DNA from: CAYYBZ01 sp964470285 [NCBI: uncultured Oligoflexia bacterium]
GTDB taxonomy: Bacteria > Bdellovibrionota_G > CAYYBZ01
DNA: 8,794 bases
Assembly: GCA_964470285.1 (NCBI GenBank)
Contig: CAYYBZ010000058.1
Location: forward strand, 1 to 8,794
Direction of reading: 5' to 3'
A program made the translations under genes and the position numbers. Within the stretch, counting starts at the first letter, position 1. Every line of letters starts with the position of its first letter. Shown piece after piece: positions 6,173 to 8,794 of this stretch. A model generated the notes under the pieces. It made no database searches. It was not told where the DNA came from and saw only the letters and a list, made by a program, of their open reading frames with translations.

Positions 6173-7018
6173 ATGAAAATTTATCTGGCTAAAACCGCAG
6201 GGTTCTGCATGGGTGTTTCAAGAGCCATGAGCAAGGCCGAAGAACTCTCCAAAAAGGGTGAAATGATTTATACGTGGGGTCCTTTGATACATAATCCTCA
6301 GGTTATAGAGGACCTTCAGAAAAAAAACATAAAGGTAACGACCACATTAGGCGATAAAAAGGGTGTACATTTAATCATACGAACCCACGGTGTAACTCCT
6401 CAGGAAAAGGCGAAAATCGAGAGGAGTTTGGCAAGCATATGCGATGTTACCTGTCCCAGGGTTTCCAAGGTTCAGAACATAATCGACAAGTATGCAAATA
6501 CGGGTTACTCAATTGTAATTATCGGAGATTCTGATCATCCGGAGGTTAAGGCCTTGATTGGATATTCAAATGGCAGGGGCTTTGTAATAAATAGAGACAG
6601 TGATCTAAGAATGCTTAAAAATTGTGAAAAACTTTGTGTAGTATCTCAGACAACAATGGATCAGAGAAAATTCGATGATTTCAGCGGTAAAGTTAAAAAG
6701 AGTCATAAAAATGTTGTGGTTTTCAATACTATCTGTGATTCGACATCAAAAAGGCAGCAGGAAGTCCTTGAACTATGCAAAAAAGTAGATGCGATGATAG
6801 TAATCGGCGGTAAAAACAGTGCCAATACTACAAAGCTGGCGGAAATATCCGAAGAAGCGGGAGTTAAGGCTTATCATATAGAAACAGAAAAAGAGCTTAA
6901 CCTCGATGAGTTATCGGGATTTGAGGCTGTAGGCGTTACCGGAGGAGCCTCTACTCCTGAATGGATGATTAACAGAATTTTAGATGTTTTAAATAATAAG
7001 AATAACAAAGTTAAGTAG
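6173..7018 (+). CDS. ispH: 4-hydroxy-3-methylbut-2-enyl diphosphate reductase
   Basis: IspH (LytB) carries out the last step of the MEP pathway, reducing HMBPP to IPP and DMAPP with an oxygen-sensitive iron-sulfur cluster in the cytoplasm. The 281-residue length is typical of the short, stand-alone form. The three cluster ligands are visible: Cys12 (AGFCMGV), Cys94 (DVTCPRV) and Cys188 (NTICDST). The substrate-pocket residues are also in place: His40 (PLIHNP), His72 (RTHGVT), His122 and catalytic Glu124 (DHPEV), the SQTT loop (158-161), GGKNSANT (212-219) and GASTPEW (258-264). The ATG at 6173 is preferred over an in-frame TTG at 6170; an AGG overlapping the argS stop serves as a modest ribosome-binding site. 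The 8-nt gap to argS implies cotranscription. Confidence 0.97.
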   Translation: MKIYLAKTAGFCMGVSRAMSKAEELSKKGEMIYTWGPLIHNPQVIEDLQKKNIKVTTTLGDKKGVHLIIRTHGVTPQEKAKIERSLASICDVTCPRVSKVQNIIDKYANTGYSIVIIGDSDHPEVKALIGYSNGRGFVINRDSDLRMLKNCEKLCVVSQTTMDQRKFDDFSGKVKKSHKNVVVFNTICDSTSKRQQEVLELCKKVDAMIVIGGKNSANTTKLAEISEEAGVKAYHIETEKELNLDELSGFEAVGVTGGASTPEWMINRILDVLNNKNNKVK

Positions 7019-7034
7019 GAAATATCTGAAATCC

Positions 7035-8507
7035 ATGTCATTTATTTTTGAAAGTAAAGCTTCACGAAGTCATTTCCAAATATCACAGACATCAATAAAT
7101 CTTATAATTTATGCCTTTCCTGTTTTTATAGGATTTATTGTCAGGCTTCTTTTTCTTATGGATCCGAGTATCTGGGCGGATGAGGGACAGCACATATTAA
7201 TTGCTCTTGCGCCTGACATTTTTGAAATGAGAGAAACATATGCAACAACGGCTCATGATCAGCCTTACGGGATGTATGTTCTTCTTCATTCATGGATAGA
7301 GATTTTCGGTGTAACGCCTCTTGCATTCAGGGCTTTTTCTCTTTTTAATTCGACACTGGGAATTTTAACAACAGGATTGGCGGCAAAGATGATCTTTGTA
7401 TCTTCTCTTCTTATGGCGCTAAGTCCCTTTGCAATTCGCTATAGTTTCGATGTAACCCCTTATTGTATTTTAAATGCTTTTATTCCGCTTTCAATCGGAC
7501 TTTTTATAAGGGGATTTATAAATAAAAATCCGATACCGGGCATAGGGCTAATACTGGTAAATTCATTTCTGTTAAATATTCATTATTTCTCGTATTTCTT
7601 TGTAGCGGCTCAAATAATAACTGCCGTAATAATCGCAAGAAAGGATCTAAGGAAATTCCTGCCCGGTATTTTGATAGCATGCGGAATATATGCAGTGGCG
7701 TCTCTTCCCGTTTTACTTCTTTTGGATCTCGTGCTTGCAAAGGGAAATCACTGGTGGATTGAGGCGGATTCAAGAAGTTATTTTTCCATATTTCTTTCTC
7801 TTTTTGCATACGGTCTTTTAGAAAAGATTATTGTTTCCAGCGTTCTTATTTTTGGAACGATTTTTATTATTTTTAAATTTAAGAAACTTACATATTCTCA
7901 AAAATATGCGTTAATACCTTTTGCTGTTCTTATTCTTACAACACTTTTCCTCGTAGTTATTTCAAAATTCCTTTTCTGGGATGTTTTCGGTCATGAAAGG
8001 TATTTCATGGTTATATTTCCGGCTCTAATACTTTCAATAGTTATTGCTACATTTTGGGGCTTTAACGGAAAATCAGTTAGAATAGTTCTTATTTTAATTG
8101 TTACTCTGATGATGGCAGTAAGTATTGCTTTGCATATGCCGAAACAGAATGTTCACGATTTTAAGTCCGCGGTTGAATTTATAGAAAAATCCAACGAAAA
8201 GTCTGAAAACAATATACTTGTCATTCCGGAGTGCTGTTATTGGGCAATTCTTTACTATCTCGAATACTATCAGATTAAAATGAGAGTCGAACCTATCAAT
8301 AATGCCGATTTGATGACAAAAAAGGAGCCTTTAGATTATCTGAAAGAAAAGGCAAAAGAGCTTAACTCCAAAAAAATATATGTTATCCTTTATTATGAAT
8401 CGCTTAACTATACCAATCAGCTCGGTTCTAAGCTGAGTAAGATTTCAGATCCAAACGATAAAAAGGAATTTAAGGGAGTTAAGGTACTTGAGTTTTCTTT
8501 AAGATAA
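7035..8507 (+). CDS. GT-C membrane glycosyltransferase, GT39/ArnT-like (PMT_2)
   Basis: A 490-residue polytopic inner-membrane protein. Enzymes of this superfamily transfer a sugar from a polyprenyl-phosphate donor to a lipid or protein acceptor on the periplasmic face; the donor and acceptor here are unknown. Evidence: after TM1 (about 22-42) comes the first-loop acidic motif WADEGQH with Asp49-Glu50, then HDQPYGMYVLLHSW, a typical GT39 region, then SPFAIRYSFDVTPY. About nine to eleven hydrophobic helices follow, with FGHERYF near 318-324 and a soluble C-terminal domain from about 365 (HDFKSAVEFIEK, then NNILVIPECCYW). The segment near 112-125 is shorter than I would expect for the family (see findings). 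It starts 16 nt after ispH; the AGGA at 7017-7020 is rather distant from the ATG. A hairpin terminator follows the stop codon. Confidence 0.85.
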   Translation: MSFIFESKASRSHFQISQTSINLIIYAFPVFIGFIVRLLFLMDPSIWADEGQHILIALAPDIFEMRETYATTAHDQPYGMYVLLHSWIEIFGVTPLAFRAFSLFNSTLGILTTGLAAKMIFVSSLLMALSPFAIRYSFDVTPYCILNAFIPLSIGLFIRGFINKNPIPGIGLILVNSFLLNIHYFSYFFVAAQIITAVIIARKDLRKFLPGILIACGIYAVASLPVLLLLDLVLAKGNHWWIEADSRSYFSIFLSLFAYGLLEKIIVSSVLIFGTIFIIFKFKKLTYSQKYALIPFAVLILTTLFLVVISKFLFWDVFGHERYFMVIFPALILSIVIATFWGFNGKSVRIVLILIVTLMMAVSIALHMPKQNVHDFKSAVEFIEKSNEKSENNILVIPECCYWAILYYLEYYQIKMRVEPINNADLMTKKEPLDYLKEKAKELNSKKIYVILYYESLNYTNQLGSKLSKISDPNDKKEFKGVKVLEFSLR

Positions 8508-8515
8508 CATACCCC

Positions 8516-8549
8516 AAAAAGCCCATTCCTCAAGGGGGACGGACTTTTT
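8516..8549 (+). terminator. hairpin terminator after the argS-ispH-glycosyltransferase cluster
   Basis: AAAAAG (8516-8521) pairs with CTTTTT (8544-8549), with further imperfect CC/GG and TCC/GGGA pairing inside, and the right arm ends in five T. It starts 8 nt after the glycosyltransferase stop. The A-run on the left arm means it could also work in the minus direction, so it may be bidirectional. Confidence 0.55.
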
Positions 8550-8553
8550 CTTA

Positions 8554-8608
8554 AGCCGCGAAGGACTCTCACCGCCGTTGTCGAACGGAGCTTTGCTTCT
8601 ACCAAAAA
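8554..8608. repeat. 55-bp direct repeat, copy 1
   Basis: Identical over 55 bp to 8740-8794, starting AGCCGCGAAGGACTCTC and ending in CTTCTACCAAAAA. It contains a perfect small hairpin CCGTT-GTCG-AACGG (8575-8588) and outer GAAG/CTTC arms. It is more GC-rich than the surrounding DNA. No coding role is evident. Confidence 0.9.
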
Positions 8609-8700
8609 CTGAGATGTTCAGGATTTCTCAGGTTAAATGAAAGTCTCGTTATCGCCGTTGCACCGTTCGACCATTGAAGTTTCTCGTACTTCACGCCGAA
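8609..8700. repeat. diverged repeat segment between the two 55-bp copies
   Basis: Contains GAAAGTCTCGTTATCGCCGT, which resembles GAAGGACTCTCACCGCCGT of the 55-bp repeat with substitutions and one gap, so it looks like a third, diverged copy. It also carries the inverted repeats CTGAGA (8609-8614) / TCTCAG (8626-8631) and TGAAGT (8676-8681) / ACTTCA (8689-8694). The minus strand from the right edge to a stop at 8633-8635 is open, but I read that as repeat sequence that happens to be open, not a gene. Confidence 0.5.
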
Positions 8701-8701
8701 A

Positions 8702-8736
8702 AAAAATCCGAAAAGGCAAAAACCTTCCGGATTTTT
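8702..8736. terminator. terminator-like hairpin within the repeat array
   Basis: AAAAATCCG with AAAAGG (8702-8716) pairs with CCTTCCGGATTTTT, leaving one mismatch or bulge and a short A-rich loop. There are A and T runs on both sides, so it could terminate transcription in either direction. It sits immediately beside copy 2 of the 55-bp repeat, as the 8516-8549 hairpin sits beside copy 1. Confidence 0.5.
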
Positions 8737-8739
8737 CTG

Positions 8740-8794
8740 AGCCGCGAAGGACTCTCACCGCCGTTGTCGAACGGAGCTTTGCTTCTACCAAAAA
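8740..8794. repeat. 55-bp direct repeat, copy 2 (may continue past the window)
   Basis: Exact copy of 8554-8608, offset by 186 bp. It runs to the last base of the window, so the match may be longer and the array may hold more units. Confidence 0.9.

Noticed and set aside
5989-6192. 67-codon plus-strand open frame across the argS/ispH junction
   Set aside because: It overlaps both well-supported genes in another frame and has no ribosome-binding site or family resemblance.
7516-7809. 97-codon minus-strand open frame
   Set aside because: Antisense to the glycosyltransferase membrane domain; charged, unstructured translation that looks like a shadow.
8417-8605. 62-codon minus-strand open frame starting inside the repeat
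   Set aside because: Its first third is repeat sequence, its middle spans a terminator hairpin and its end is antisense to the glycosyltransferase; best explained as a chance frame.
8633-8794. Open minus-strand frame from the right edge through the repeat (about 53 codons, ending at TAA 8635-8633)
   Set aside because: It is composed of repeat and hairpin sequence; the openness follows from the repeat and there is no sign of a protein family. It should be rechecked if the contig is extended.
8554-8794. CRISPR array
   Set aside because: Only two copies of a 55-bp repeat, with a 131-bp interval that itself contains related repeat sequence and a hairpin; repeat and spacer sizes do not fit CRISPR and no cas genes are present.
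1-8794. Toxin-antitoxin, phage-defence or biosynthetic cluster
   Set aside because: All large genes fall into housekeeping or envelope families, and no small paired genes, nucleases, reverse transcriptases or modular synthases are visible.

Overview
The window looks like a chromosomal segment of a low-GC, Gram-negative, diderm bacterium. The supporting signs are a lipoprotein-type NlpC/P60 hydrolase, two exported HtrA-type proteins with Sec signal peptides, an ispH gene (MEP isoprenoid pathway) and a GT-C membrane glycosyltransferase. Codon use is A/T-rich at third positions throughout and ATG starts dominate. I cannot fix the phylum from sequence alone; a deltaproteobacteria-like or neighbouring lineage is only a guess. 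I see no phage, IS, CRISPR, tRNA or rRNA gene.

Layout. Positions 1-55 may carry the last 17 codons of a plus-strand gene entering from the left. Positions 56-327 are AT-rich and non-coding, with four DnaA-box-like 9-mers (one perfect) and small palindromes. Positions 328-3160 hold a two-gene minus-strand operon. The first gene (1745-3160) encodes a trypsin-fold protease with an intact His-Asp-Ser triad and two PDZ-like domains. The second (328-1767) overlaps it by 23 nt and encodes a paralogue of the same architecture in which all three catalytic residues are replaced. The order active module then dead module, and several local motifs, recall the single-chain eukaryotic DEG7/NMA111 proteases. 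A good sigma-70-like promoter lies at 3202-3230. Positions 3161-3576 are otherwise gene-poor, with a second promoter-like element and a possible 31-codon ORF on the minus strand. An NlpC/P60 lipoprotein gene (3577-4332, minus) is divergent from a plus-strand cluster across a short shared promoter region.

The plus-strand cluster is argS (4461-6164), ispH (6173-7018) and a GT39/ArnT-like glycosyltransferase (7035-8507). The gaps of 8 and 16 nt imply one transcript. It ends at a hairpin (8516-8549). The remaining 245 bases hold a repeat array: two identical 55-bp copies 186 bp apart, a diverged related segment between them and a second terminator-like hairpin. The array probably continues past the right edge.

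Functional reading: argS and ispH are housekeeping genes (tRNA charging, isoprenoid precursors). The glycosyltransferase probably uses a polyprenyl-phosphate sugar donor, which gives a loose metabolic link to ispH. The minus-strand genes concern envelope maintenance: peptidoglycan hydrolysis and periplasmic protein quality control. The most unusual content is the protease/pseudoprotease pair.
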